In this document: piece by piece, positions 1 through 10,864 of the stretch
Layout: each line of letters begins with the position of its first letter
Numbering within the stretch: the stretch's first letter is position 1
Origin: Puccinia triticina
Taxonomy: Eukaryota; Basidiomycota; Pucciniomycetes; Pucciniales; Pucciniaceae
NCBI RefSeq assembly: GCF_026914185.1
Contig: NC_070575.1
Span: 3,617,001 to 3,681,000 of the forward strand
DNA: 64,000 nt
Direction of reading: 5' to 3'
The notes under the pieces: generated by a model
Told to the model about the DNA's origin: nothing
What the model saw: the letters and a program-made list of their open reading frames with translations, nothing else
Database searches by the model: none
Position numbers and translations under genes: made by a program

Positions 1-1
1 C

Positions 2-638
2 GACTCGGGAGCGTTGGCGCACGTAAGCGGCAAATCTCCTCTCTTCAAAGTCGACAAAAAGCTGACCAGTCCACGTACCTTCTATCTGGCGGTATCCGAC
101 TGCAACATCACGGTTACTGAAATCGGAAGTGTGACGATCCCGACTCCAAAGGGACCGCGGAAGATTAAAGACGTATATCACTGCCCTGGTGTGGATGGTA
201 TCATCCTGTCGACTGGACAATTACTCTCAGATGGCTGGAAGCTAGTTTATGACGGGACACAGGCGACACTTTTTGACCCTTGTAATAGTAGTTACAATAC
301 CGTATTCCACAACTACTGCTGGTCTCTCAAGACCAGCACCATATTGCAATCAAAAAAGGTCTCTGAAGTGCCTTCTTTCGACCCATATCTCTGGCATGTT
401 CGCCTTAGTCACGTGTCCGACAAAGTTGTTAAAAACTTCCTCCGCACCAACTTTCCAGAAAAGAAAATCGCATGGAAAGCTTTCTTTTGCGAGCAGTGCG
501 CGAAATCAAAGAGTATGGACAAGAAATGCCTCGGTATGGCGACTCAGATCCCTCGGGACAAGCCACTGGATTTTTGTGTATCAGATGTCATCGGCCCGCT
601 GAATCTTGACATCAACGGATGCCGTTATCTAGTCACTC
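2..638 (+). pseudogene. Ty1/copia relic A, pol part 1 (protease end to integrase start)
   Basis: The frame is open from the window edge and begins with the protease active-site motif D-S-G-A, so the upstream gag lies outside the window. A GAG-pre-integrase/HHCC zinc region follows: W-H-V-R-L-S-H near residue 130 and C-E-Q-C about 35 residues later, then the integrase start S-D-V-I-G-P. The PR-then-integrase order ahead of RT (see 2977-4077) is that of Ty1/copia. The frame is cut at 638 by a MITE and resumes at 993. Removing the MITE and one TSD copy keeps the reading frame. The element is dead because of several insertions and a later in-frame stop. Confidence 0.9.
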
Positions 639-992
639 TGAGAGCATCCGCATCGGTTGCGGATTAAGGGAGGATTAGCGTAACTAATCCTCCTCGGCAA
701 CCGCATTGGGTCTGATTTAATCGGACTAAACTCCTCCCGGGAGTACGATTTGGAGTAAGCGGGAGTAAAGTTACTCCTTGCTAATCCTGGGAGTAAGCGC
801 TGCATGCAGACACTCCTCCCCACCCAAAAGTATGCACCAAACACAGCTTACATAAGCTGTAGGTGCATACCACATACTTACACAGCTTTTTATCCCGCAC
901 CAATGCGGCTGCCGGCCAGGATTAGCGCTAATCCGGGAGTAAGCAGATCTGTTACTCCTCAAGTTACACCCGCACCAATGCGGATGCTCTGA
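639..992. mobile_element. MITE with 3-base TSD TGA, PIF/Harbinger-like
   Basis: The element runs 642-989 (348 bp) and is flanked by TGA on both sides (639-641, 990-992). Its ends are inverted: GAGCATCCGCATCGG on the left and, reverse-complemented, GAGCATCCGCATTGG on the right. It has no coding capacity. It interrupts the copia A integrase between the codons for V-T-L and R-D-H, and precise removal restores the frame. A relative with TSD TAA lies at 53099-53463. The two duplications fit TNA, which together with the ends suggests PIF/Harbinger; that assignment is inference, because no transposase is linked. Confidence 0.85.
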
Positions 993-1030
993 GGGACCAC
1001 GCAAGCACGTATACATTCTGTGCGCCAATG
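993..1030 (+). pseudogene. Copia relic A, 38-base integrase island between two MITEs
   Basis: This short stretch continues the copia A integrase frame (R-D-H-A-S-T-Y-T-F-C-A-P-M) between the MITE ending at 989 and the hAT-type MITE starting at 1039. It belongs to the DDE catalytic core region. Confidence 0.8.
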
Positions 1031-1683
1031 GTCAACAGCAAGGGTGGGCCGTTACGTTACCCGTAATTGGGAACGTAACTGTAACGTAACTTTTAAAGTT
1101 ACGTTACCCAGTAGTTACAGATACCTTGATTTTAGTTACGATATCTGCCGCAGAAAAAGGGCTGTTTATTTTATAGTTACGTTACCCAGAAGCTTTCAAC
1201 AAAATGGGTTACGTTACAGGTTTGCCCAAATTTGGGTAACTTTGCCGTAACGTTCCAAGAGAAATGACTATTTGTGGGTTTTTTTGTTCAATATGAGTAC
1301 ATATTGGGCTGAAGTTGATGTAAAACAGCCACTGATGCCAGTGTCTGCCCAGGGTGTCAGGTCAAAACAGGTGCACAGTGAGGATTGAACCCGCAACCTG
1401 CATGGTGCAAAACATACAAGAGGCAAGCACTAACCATTATGCTAAATTCATTGTTCAAAAGAACAATTTTTTGAAAATATTGAACAAAAAATGTCCACCC
1501 CAAAAAAGTTACGTTATCCAAAACCTCCAAAACTCAAAAATAAAAAAAGTTACTTTGCGTTACGTTACTCAAAAAAAATGTTACGTTACCCAAATGGCTA
1601 ATTTGGATAACTAAAAAAAAGTTACGGTATCCAATTAGCCCACCGTAACGTACCGTAACGTAACTGCCCACCCTTGTCAACAG
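1031..1683. mobile_element. hAT-type MITE with 8-base TSD GTCAACAG
   Basis: The element runs 1039-1675 (637 bp) between perfect 8-base duplications GTCAACAG (1031-1038 and 1676-1683). The ends are inverted: CAAGGGTGGGCCGTTACGTT on the left against AAGGGTGGGCAGTTACGTTA read from the right. The 5' pentamer CAAGG fits the hAT end consensus YARNG. GTTACGTTAC words recur through both arms. The interior (about 1373-1448) holds a tRNA-like sequence on the minus strand. No transposase is encoded. It sits in the copia A integrase, and removal restores the frame. Confidence 0.88.
1373..1448 (-). repeat. tRNA-like sequence (pol III box A/box B) inside the hAT MITE
   Basis: Read on the minus strand there is a box A-like TAGCATAATGGTTAGTGC followed about 35 bases later by a box B-like GGTTGCGGGTTCAATCC, the normal tRNA spacing. 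The acceptor and T stems do not pair cleanly, so this is a tRNA-derived (SINE-head-like) sequence, not a working tRNA gene. Whether it is transcribed cannot be told from sequence. Confidence 0.6.
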
Positions 1684-2120
1684 GAGCAAAGTTCCGGATA
1701 AGATAATGTCATGGATTAAACACCTGAAGACCGTTATTGGAAAAGCGCCGTCATACTTACGCTGCGATAACGCGCTCGAGTACACTAAGAGTCTGAAGCC
1801 GCAACTAGAAGCCATCAGAACTACTCTGGCACCAGTGACACCCTACTCGCCATCTCAAAATGGTGAAGCTGAGCGCGTGAACAGAACGCTTGGCGATATG
1901 GCCCGGACTATGCTGCACGCCAGCGAACTGTCCAGCATCTGGTGGAGCTTTGCTTACTCCACAGCCGCCCACATCCACAACCGCCTGCCGAACTCATGTA
2001 CTGGTGACAAGTCCCCTTTGGAACTGCTATACAACGTCAAACCGCTACCGACAACCCTGTATCCCTTTGGAGCCCGCGGTATCATCCATATCCCAAAACA
2101 GAAGCGGAAGAAACTCGACG
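1684..2120 (+). pseudogene. Copia relic A, integrase catalytic core
   Basis: The integrase continues with L-R-C-D-N-A-L-E-Y (second catalytic Asp region) and S-P-S-Q-N-G-E-A-E-R-V-N-R-T, the catalytic Glu block typical of Ty1/copia integrases, then the G-A-R turn of the C-terminal part. The frame is cut at 2125 by a solo LTR between the codons for D-E-R and A-C-E-G, and resumes at 2977. Confidence 0.9.
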
Positions 2121-2976
2121 AACGGTGTCAGCTCCTGTCTCTTATGTGACGAGGGGCTGATGGGTTTTTGGAATACGCGCGGTAGCAGCTTGGGCAGCGG
2201 CTAACGGAATCAGGGCCGCACTATAGCTATTACAGCCAGTGGGAATAAACCACACCTCGACGCTGAGCAGCGGAGGGGCTAGCTCTCTTACAAATGTAAG
2301 GGGACGCGGCGATGACTCAAGCCAGGCGCCATAGCTTCAAACAATGAGAGGTTATTTTCTAAGTTACAGGTGTGATAACAATCACCTGTAACTAGAAAAT
2401 ACACGAGTTGAGGTTGAAGAAAAGCTGTAAGGGAAAGAGAAAGTTAGTTGATTATTGTAAACCCCACTCACTATTGATTTGTAGTAAGGTTGGCGGGTTT
2501 GTATGGTAATAATCTTGGGGGGAGGAATCTCTACAGGTGAGAGACCTCCCCTTTTATATTACAGGGATCAGCTCCCTCCTTCGAGTCAAGGACCTGAGGG
2601 ATCCTTAACTCCAAGGAGAGGAGTGATCACGGAATTCAGAGGGGATTTACATAAATGTGTATGTAATCACCCTATTTGTACATATATTAGGCTTAAACAG
2701 GACAAATACATAGAGAGATAAGATTATCTCTCTCTGTATAAACACATATGTAATCAATAGTTTAATTACATACTCAAAAGAGTGTGAAATATGTAATAAA
2801 TGCATAATAATAGTACATTGAAATAAAAGGTACATAATTAATGTAAAGACAGGGAATTGAACTCTTGACCTTATGTACATGAGTCAATTAGTAAAGCAGT
2901 CTTTAACCATTAGCTATAAGACATGTACTAAGCATTGTAGACACATGGAGTCAGTGTCTCAGTGTCTGACAAACGG
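2121..2976. mobile_element. Solo LTR with 5-base TSD AACGG
   Basis: The insert runs 2126-2971 (846 bp), begins TGTCAG, ends CTGACA, and is flanked by AACGG on both sides (2121-2125, 2972-2976). These are the hallmarks of an LTR-retrotransposon insertion reduced to a single LTR. The chromovirus LTR at 28358 has the same TGTCAG and CTGACA ends, but the bodies do not look alike. A strong hairpin lies at about 2354-2399 (TTTTCTAAGTTACAGGTG and its complement). A tRNA-like sequence lies on the minus strand near 2847-2926. Removal restores the copia A frame. Confidence 0.82.
2847..2926 (-). repeat. tRNA-like (SINE head) sequence in the solo LTR
   Basis: On the minus strand TAGCTAATGGTTAAAGAC resembles box A and GGTCAAGAGTTCAATTCCC resembles box B, with tRNA-like spacing of about 45 bases. 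The arms do not form a full cloverleaf, so a tRNA-derived repeat is more likely than a functional tRNA. Confidence 0.5.
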
Positions 2977-4077
2977 GCTTGTGAAGGACAATTGCTGGGG
3001 TATCCAGCATCAGGATCTGGTTGGATATTCTGGGTACCTAGTGAGAAACGGATGGTACACTCGGCATCAGTTAAATTTCCCGACTTCCAAAAACTGCCTG
3101 TCAAAAAATCCTGCGCTCAACCAGCGCCTGACCTGATTGCCCCGGTAGAAGAGTCTGAGTCCCGTGTTGATCTGATCCTCAAACAGATTATGCTTTGACT
3201 AGGAGAAGAAAAAACCTCAGAAATTGCCGAAGAGGAACGGCATCAAATGGGACTATTGTCTACGGCGGAGGAGCACAACCTGCCCAAAACAATCAAGAAA
3301 GCTCTCTCTGGACCGGATGCCAATCTTTGGCGAGCGGCAGCTGAATATGAAATGTTGAAATTTGGCCAACTTGAAGTCTGGATCCCGACGAACGCGCCAA
3401 AACGATGCAAAGCTCTTGGTGCTCGGTGGGTTTTCTCCATAAAAAGGAAACCTGATGGAACCATTGACAAATACCAAGCTTGTTACGTTGCAAAAGGCTT
3501 TAACCAACAAATGGGGCTAGACTATAACAAGACCTACGCTCCGACGGCCTTGCTAAACACGCTACGCCTCCTAATCTCCATTGCGATCTCAAACAAATTC
3601 CCAACAGCCACGTTTGACGTCAGCTCAGCTTATCTTTACAGCCCCATAGAGGAAGAGGTGTATATCCAACCTCCGGTTGAGATCACTCCCTCACTCAAAG
3701 GGAAAGTAATGTTGCTAAAAAAGGCCCTTTACGGGACGAAGCAAGCTGCGCGTTGCTGGTGGAAATTTTTCCAAAAAACTGTCCAGGCGCTTGGGTTCAA
3801 AGCAAGCAAAATTGAACCGTCACTCTATCTGTTCCGGCGACGCGACGACTTTATCATCATCTGGTTACACGTTGATGACGGCTTTGCAGTTTCGTCCAGC
3901 AGACTTCTGCTCAATGACTTATGGCGTGGCATGGAAAGTCAACTTGAGATAAAGTGGTCGGATAATGTTCAACGACTCGTGGGCATTGATTTTGTATGGG
4001 ACGGGTCGCACCTCAAGCTTAATCAAACCATGATGGCAAAACAAATTGTTGAAAATCCTACAAACGGACGATTCACG
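2977..4077 (+). pseudogene. Copia relic A, integrase C-terminus and reverse transcriptase
   Basis: The frame resumes with G-Y-P-A-S-G-S-G-W, typical of the copia integrase tail. An in-frame TGA at 3196-3198 breaks it, and the same frame continues through 4077. RT blocks are clear: K-A-L-G-A-R-W-V-F, a D-V-S-S-A-Y-L-Y block carrying the first catalytic Asp, L-Y-G-T-K-Q-A-A-R-C-W, and L-H-V-D-D-G with the catalytic Asp pair. The similarity stops near residue M-A-K-Q-I-V, where foldback X1 begins. RNase H is missing, so the element is 3'-truncated or displaced. Confidence 0.88.
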
Positions 4078-5838
4078 GACCTCCTCAAGGGAGTGCTTCC
4101 AAGCTGGGCTAGAGAGTGCAACAGCCTCCTCTCACCAAAGAAACGTGGAGGGCCTCTGAATTAGACAAGTCTAATCAGCCACAATTTTTTAGACTTCTCT
4201 CTGGATAGTCAAGGTTCTTTAAAGGGAAAGCTATTTGATTTGTTTATTACAAAAACCACAGAAAAAGAAGGATGAATTGAAGCAGAATCCTCTGGTTATG
4301 AGGTAAAGATGTGAGAAGACCTGTGATCAAATATTGGCAAAAAAAGCAAAGAAAGAGAGCAATAAAAGAGACACAGAATTTTACCACTGAGATAATCAAG
4401 GTTCAGTGAAAGAGTGATACTTACTGTCAATATCCCAGGCGCCTGTGACGGTAGGTGTACTGGGAGCGTGGTATCCCCTTTGGTGGTGATCCTGGGTTAT
4501 ATGGGGGTGTGGTTCTGGGTGTCTGAAGTCTGTAGATCCTCCTCAGGCAAGGGGGATCCTGAATTCAAAAAATTTCACAGTTTGTTTATGTAATTACATA
4601 TGTACATGTGGTCGGTGTGCCTGGTAGCGCTTACACGTCACAACTAAGCATGCGCGCCACAACTCAAGAACTCAGGGAAGGAGTAGAGTTAAAAAGAAAT
4701 GGTAAGTTATAACTGAGTTCAAAATTGCATGAGGAAAAAGAATATAAATTCAAAACAAGGATATCTCTTAAAATGAAAAATATATGAAGTAATTCATATG
4801 TAAAAGGTAGAAGAGGCAGACTTTAGGTCAGCCGCACTGAATCTAAGAGCATTGTCAGCCTTAGAGTCAACACAGCTGACCTAAAACTGCCTTTTATCTC
4901 CAGTTTGTACCTCAATGTGTTTATATCTTTTTAAACTTAAGACATAAGGTTTTTTTGACTCCAGATTCTGATTTCTCATGCAATTTTGACCCTAGTGTTC
5001 ACTGATCCCTTTCCAATATCTCTACTCCTTCATAGAGTTTGTGGTTTGTGACACGCATGCGCAGCACTGCCAGCAAATTTGGCTGGGATGATGTCATCCC
5101 AGTTTAACTGGGATGCACTCAACCAATTTAAAATGGGTTGATCTCATCCAATGAAATGTAAACCCAAGGGGGGTACCTTGGATTTATATTTCATCAGTTG
5201 AGATCAACCAAGTTTAAATTGGTTGAGTTCATCCCAGTTTAACAGGGATAAACTCAACCCAGCCAATTATGCTGGCAGTGCAGTGGCGCCATGTAGTTGT
5301 GCCTGAGCGCTCCAAACCACATGTACATGTGTGATTATGTCATCCAACTTTGAAAATTTTTGAAGTCAGGATCCCCCATGCAGCAGGAGGATCCACAGAC
5401 TTCAGCAGACCAGAACCACACCTCCAGACAACCCAGGATCACCAGAACAAGGCCACTACACTCCCAGTATCACAAACAGGAATATTGACAGTTAGTACCC
5501 TTTTCATTGAACCTTGATTATCTCAGAGGAGTTCCTCTCTGTCTCTTTGACTGCTTTCTCTCCTCTCTTGTTTGTTTCTCTCCTCTTTGATCACAGGTAC
5601 ATATACCTCTAGACATCTACTCTCAAGGATCAAATCACTTCATATCCTTCTTTTTCTGTGGTTTTTGTCAGTAACAAACCACATAGGTTTCCCTTTAAAG
5701 AACCTTGACTATCCACAGAGAAGTCTAAAAAATTGTGGCTGATTAGACTTGTCTAATTCAGATACCTTCCACGTTTCCATTGTGAGAAGAGGCTGTTGCA
5801 ATCTCTGGAACAGCTTGGCAGCACTCCCTTAAGGAGTA
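4078..5838. repeat. Foldback repeat X1 (long inverted arms, about 1.75 kb)
   Basis: The left arm (about 4083-4860) is complementary, in order, to the right arm (about 4870-5838). Examples are the block around 4083-4160 against 5765-5838, AATCAGCCACAATTTTTTAG (4173) against its complement near 5730, and the GGATCC-rich block near 4540 against the one near 5370. The turn is at about 4842-4875. A CACTG MITE lies in the right arm. No ORF is evident. The left end abuts the copia A RT, but no clear TSD was found, so exact ends and transposon class are unresolved. Related copies lie at 6617-8010, 8035-8550 and 27225-28357 plus 52273-52385. Confidence 0.75.
5062..5283. mobile_element. CACTA-like MITE with TSD CAG
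   Basis: The element runs 5065-5280 (216 bp) between CAG duplications (5062-5064, 5281-5283). Its ends are CACTGCCAGC and GCTGGCAGTG, and almost the whole element folds on itself around an AAGG/CCTT centre near 5165-5180. The CACTG terminus and 3-base TSD are those of the CMC/CACTA group. No coding capacity. Confidence 0.75.
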
Positions 5839-6616
5839 GCATTGCTAGTGGATGTTAGTTCCCACCTACAGGTCAAAAGAACCTTGATTATCATCTCTCA
5901 GATCATCTCTTTCTTTCTCTCTCTTTCTCTCTTACTGTTTGTTATTTCTTTATCCCAAGAAATCCAAGCAGTGCCCACCCATTTTTCTAGTGTCCTGCTG
6001 TCACATAAGAGACACAGGCTCACAAGCATCTCCAACGGTCCAGGGGGCAGTTGGCCCAAGTTTCCCAGCCCGCAACCACCTTTCACAGCAGTTGCGGCTC
6101 AGCTCCAATAGTGGACTGGCAGTTCAAAGCCGCAATCCAACTGAGCTCTGCATCGCCTCTGAAGATTCAAAACAACCTCAACACAATGAAAACCACACAA
6201 AATATCCTCAAATGGATGGAAAATGAAGATGATGTACTTGCCTCCCAGCAAACGGTACTCAGCTTAATGATCAAGACCAAAGAGAAAAAAAAAAACACGG
6301 CGGTTCAACTCTTCAGAAGATCTCATTGATCATTTTTGAAACAAGCATGGCTCCAATGAAGCCAGCTCCCCCACTCATATTTAGCTTGTTATTCTCATTG
6401 GTTCTTTCTCTCTTATTTCTTGCTTTGTTTTATTTCTTGCTTTGTTTTCTTTCTTGATTTGTTTTCTTTCTTATTTCACACTCTTGCTTATTTTCTTTCT
6501 CTAGATCTCTTTGCAATTGACTTTTGATTCAAAAAAAAAAAAAAAAAAACTTGAAGTAATTTGACTGGAAAAAGAGATTTTTTTTGTAGTTGATTTATAC
6601 TTAGCTGCACAGATTA
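5839..6616. repeat. Outer segment of family X plus unassigned spacer
   Basis: 5839-6030 is the outer part of X (AGCATTGCTAGTGG, pyrimidine tract, CCAAGAAATCCAA). It recurs inverted at about 6617-6826 and directly at 7830-8010. 6030-6500 contains short, stop-ridden stretches on the plus strand with no recognisable domain. 6390-6490 is TTTCTTGCTTTGTTT-type low complexity, and a poly(A) run lies at about 6531-6550. Confidence 0.5.
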
Positions 6617-8010
6617 ACTTATCATGTTCTTGACTATTGTGAGCCTGAGTCTCTATAGTGACAGCAGGACACAAGAAAGAAGAGGGGAATATTTGGATTT
6701 CTTTGGAGAAAGAAAATACAAATATGAGAGAGAAAAAGAGAGAGAGTAAGAAACTGAGCAGATTCAAGATTAAGCAGATTTTCAAGGTTATTCTGGTGGG
6801 AATACATGTACACTGGCAATGCTAACTACTCAGAAGAGTGCTGCCAAGCTGTGCTAGAGAGTGCTACAGCCTCCTCTCACCAAAGAAACGTGGAGGGATC
6901 CTGGATTAGATAAGTTTAATCCAGCCACAATTTTTTAGCTTCCTTCTGGATAGTCAAGGTTCTTTAAAGGGAAACCTATGTGGTTTGTTTCTTACAAAAA
7001 CCACAGAAAAGGAATAATTTTAAGCAGGGACAGCCCTGTGATGTCAGCCTTAGAGTCATCACAGCTGACCTAAAAGCTGCCTGTTCTACCTTTGTTACAT
7101 ATAAATTACTTTATATCTTTTTCATCTTAAGAGATAACCTTGTTTTGACTTCATATTCTGTTTCCTCATGCAATTTTAACCCTAGTTACAACTTATTAAT
7201 TCATTGTAACTATACTCCTTCCCTGAGTTATTGAGTTGTGGCGCGCTTGCGCAGTTGTGACGTGTCAGCGCTACCAGGCGCGCCAAACCACATGTACATA
7301 TGTAAATTACATAAGCAAACTGTGAAAATTTTCGTAGTCAGGATCCCCCTTGCCTGAGGCGGATCTACAGACTCCAGCACACCAGAACCACCACCCAGAT
7401 AACTCCAGGATCACCACCAAAGAGCCTACTATACTCCCAGTATACCTACCATCACAGGCGCCTAGGATATTGACAGTAAGTAACCTCTTTCACTGAACCT
7501 TGTTTATCTCAGAGGTACAACTCTGTGTCTTGCTTGATCTGCTCTTTCTTCTGGTTTTGCCTCCTTCTTGATCACAGGGCTGTCCCTCCAAATCCTCAGG
7601 CCTTTGCCTCTATCTTGATCACAGGGCTGTCCCTTATTATCACTTGGCCTTTGCCTCAAATCTAGGTTACAGGGCTGTCCCTCAGGTTTCCCTTTAAGAA
7701 CCTTGACTATCCAGAAGGAAGCTAAAAAATTGTGGCTGGATTAAGCTTATCCAATCCAGATACCCTCCTGAGAGGAAGCTGTAGCACTTCTAGCACAGAT
7801 TAGCAGCACTCTTCTGAAGAGTAGCATTGCCAGTGGACGTGCATTCCCACTAGAATAACCTAGTACTTCTCTTTTTCCTTATCCTGCTTGGTTTCTCTCT
7901 CTCTCTCTCTTTTTCTCTTATAGTTGTAGTTTCTTTATCCCAAGAAATCCAACTATTGCCCCCCCACTTCTTGTGTCCTGTTGTCACTATAGAGACTCAG
8001 GCTCACATGT
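6617..8010. repeat. Foldback repeat X2, internally shortened copy
   Basis: The order is outer segment (6617-6826), left arm (6827-7000), inner right arm (about 7030-7470), remaining right arm (7490-7830), outer segment (7830-8010), so ends at 6617 and 8010 are inverted copies of one another. The left inner arm present in X1 is missing here. The GCAGCACTCTTCTGAAGAGT end block and the AGGTTCTTTAAAGGGAAACC block match X1. There is no coding region. Confidence 0.7.
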
Positions 8011-8034
8011 GATCAAGGATAAGGCAAAGGCCAG

Positions 8035-8550
8035 CAAAGAAGAGCAGATAAAGCAAGACACAGATTTGTACCTCTGAGATAAACAAGTTTCAGTGAAAGA
8101 GGTTACTTACTGTCAATATCCTAGGCACCTGTGACGGTAGGTATACTGGGAGTGTTGTAAACTCTTTGATGGTGATCCTGGGGTTATCTGGGGTGTGGTT
8201 CTGGTGTGCTGGAGTCTGTAGATCCGCCTCAGGCAAGGGGGATCCTGACTACGAAAATTTTCACAGTTTGCTTATGTAATTTACATATTTACATGTGGTT
8301 TGGCGCGCCTGGTAGCGCTGACACATCACAACTGCGCATGTGCGCTACAACTCAAGAACTCAGGGAAGGAGTATAGTTACAAAGAATTGGTAAGTTGTAA
8401 CTAGGTTTAAAATTGCATGAGGAAACAGAATATGAAGTAAAAACAAAAATATCTCTTAAGATAAAAAAAGATTTGAAGAAATTCATATGTAAAGAGTAGA
8501 AAAAGGCAGACTTTAGGTCAGCTGAGTTGACTCTAAGGCTGACAACTATT
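8035..8550. repeat. Family X inner left arm (X3)
   Basis: This stretch matches the inner left arm of X1 (4390-4860) in the same orientation, including TACTTACTGTCAATATCC, the GGATCC-rich block and AGGCAGACTTTAGGTCAGC. It ends where the gypsy B protease frame begins, so the junction truncates one of the two. Confidence 0.7.
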
Positions 8551-8564
8551 CTGATTCAGCACAC

Positions 8565-9310
8565 TTACCATTGGGAGGTTCCAGAGCCTAAAAAATGAAT
8601 TTGGGTGGTTGCTGAATGGATTCGGAAATCTTTCTCCCATTTCTGGTGTTCTGGATGAGCTATGGGCACCAAGTGAGTTTTACCTGCTTTCATAATTGAA
8701 ATACTCTCTGATCCTTCCTTGTTGAATCTGATGGTTGATGATACATCTTTGAGCCAAGGTGTTCCTAATATTGGCTGGATACCTTCTTCTGAAACATAAA
8801 AGTGAGTGTTCATTGACATATTACCTATTTTGATGGTGACTCCTTCTGCAATTCCAAGGATTTCACTCTTATGTCCTCCAATTCCTTCTAAGTTCATTTT
8901 CCTTTGAGTGACTATTAATCCCATTCTTGCTGCAATATTCCTTGGAAGTAAGTTGACTTGTGATCCATTATCCAAGAGGGCCCAAAAGTCTTTTCCATTT
9001 ATAGTGGCAGCAATATATCCAAGAGGGCAAGCATAGTGGGGTGATTCTGAATCTAGTTCTTCTTCTTGGTACTGGTCCTCTTCTAGATCTCCAGCATTGG
9101 TTTTTTCGGAAGGTGATTCCAGAGGTATCTTCCTAGGGCTGATCTTCTTCTTTAAGACATCCACAGCTCCAGGGGAAATTTCCAAAAGTTCAGCATATGA
9201 TAATTCCAATCTGCCATCAGTGAGTATCCTGCTAACTACCCTTTCTTCTGCCTCAGGGTATTCCCTAGCTATTGGCTTCTCTACATAGGTCTTCCTAGTT
9301 GGCTTTTACT
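8565..9310 (-). pseudogene. Gypsy element B, retropepsin-like protease region
   Basis: The minus-strand frame is open from about 9310 to 8565. A typical retropepsin is visible: G-K-D-F-W-A-L-L-D-N-G-S-Q-V-N-L-L with D-N-G-S replacing the usual D-[ST]-G, then the hydrophobic I-L-G-T-P-W-L that closes the fold in gypsy and ascogypsy proteases. Known family members carry gag upstream and RT downstream. Here the downstream side is cut by X3, so RT is lost. The zinc-knuckle fragment at 10085-10852 is likely from the same element. Confidence 0.7.
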
Positions 9311-10084
9311 TGGGAGGTTGGAGTCAAAGTTCTGGGGTTTGGATCTGGAATTTCTTGGCTGGGTATTTTCCTTGAGAGATTGGAAGAGTGGGAAGAGGAA
9401 TGGGGTCCTTTTTGGCATATTCCAAGGGTTGGTCCATTTCTAAGTCCATGTGGTCTTCTTTTTCATTCCTTACCTTTTTATTGGTAACTAACTCATATTA
9501 GCATTCCTTGAAAAATTTGGAAGAACTAGAAATTATATTTTCTTTATCAAAATTGGCTCTCCGGTATTTACAACTTTTAATCTGATGATAGAAATAAAGT
9601 ATGAAATGCTGGTTTACCTAGAAGCAGTCCAAAAGGCCACTGACTAGGAAAGGGTTAGAGAAAATACTCAGGTGTTGCTGTTTAGCTGTAGGGTGGGTTG
9701 CTGCCAGTAACACTTTGGTTAGCTACTCCTGCTGAGGTTCCTCTTTTAGTCTGGTAAGTCGGGCTTACTTGGCCAAGGTTCTTTGTCCTTTTTATGGCCT
9801 AGTTGAGACATTGCAATAGAGAAGTTCCGCTGTTGTCTGTTCAAGCAGAGTTGGTGTTTAGAAAATTTCTCTTCTTTGCTCAGTTGTGTTTGTACTCTAG
9901 GGGACCCAAACTGCTTACCTTCTTTGAAGCCTATTTGGTTTAAGGAGGTTTGATTTTGGGTCTGGCTCTTGGGTTCTTCGCCTACAGGAGCTGGGTTGTG
10001 CCGTTAGCAACACCTTGTCAAATTAATGGACGGAGTCATGCTCTCACCTTTGGTGTTTGCCAATATCCTTTCCAGTAATGAATA
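9311..10084 (-). pseudogene. Degenerate gag-protease linker of gypsy element B
   Basis: No frame longer than about 60 codons is believable here. The stretch lies between the zinc-knuckle fragment and the protease on the same strand, with proline/serine-rich short frames on the minus strand. It is read as decayed linker by position only; no motif was recognised. Confidence 0.35.
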
Positions 10085-10852
10085 TCAACAGTTATGCACT
10101 GCTTTGTTGATCTTGCTAGTCGCCGTGTTGGTACCTGTTGTGATCAAGTTAGATACACTCAGTTTTCCCAGCGTGCAATCAGCATAGGCTGCGGAAAGTG
10201 GTTTGCTTTTCTTACCAGATTCTACAGCTAGTGCGGTTTGAAACACCTTCCTCACTTTGTGAGTTTGGTGCCGTGCCCCTAGGTTTGTATTCTTACAGTC
10301 CTTCCCACTTCTGGTCCTTTTTCCAATGTCACAGTCATAGGTAGACACTGATAGGTCTTCAGTGGGGTCTATTTCCTCCAATTGGCCAAAGGAGGTTTGG
10401 GGTTCAGCAGAGTTCCCAGTTTTCAGGGCTCCAGCAGGAAAGTTGAGTATTCCAGGTTTTTTCTGCTCTTGATGGTACTGATCTACTGCAATTTTGTAAG
10501 CTCTTCTCCTCTCCCAAGGTACTATGTTTCCATTAGGCAATCTTACATTATTACCTTCCTTTTTAAATCTACCATTTAGTTCATCCAAGTTGGCCATGTT
10601 GCACCTGGAGAAGGAATGGCCCAATTGGTGACAATAGTTGCATTTGATAGTTTTCCAATCCTTATCCTGCTGAGCCGGTTTGTAGGGAACATTACTCTTC
10701 ATTAAGAAAGGAGAGGGTTTCTGAGTATGCCAGCTGGATAGAGTTTTAGTGAGTTCTTCTACTTCCTTTTCCTCTGCCTTATTTTTGGAGGGAGCATTAT
10801 TAGTAGCAGGAGTAACATTGTCAATTCCTTTCCAAACCTTTCTTCTGGACAT
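10085..10852 (-). pseudogene. Gypsy element B, gag C-terminus with CCHC zinc knuckle
   Basis: The 255-codon frame contains C-N-Y-C-H-Q-L-G-H-S-F-S-R-C, a C-x2-C-x4-H-x4-C knuckle of retrotransposon nucleocapsids, near residue 73. The N-terminal part is lysine and serine rich. The capsid part is probably the separate frame at 15426-16088, so about 4.5 kb of unrelated DNA lies between, and part of gag seems lost. Nothing after residue 140 is recognisable. Confidence 0.65.
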
Positions 10853-10864
10853 TACTGATTTCTG

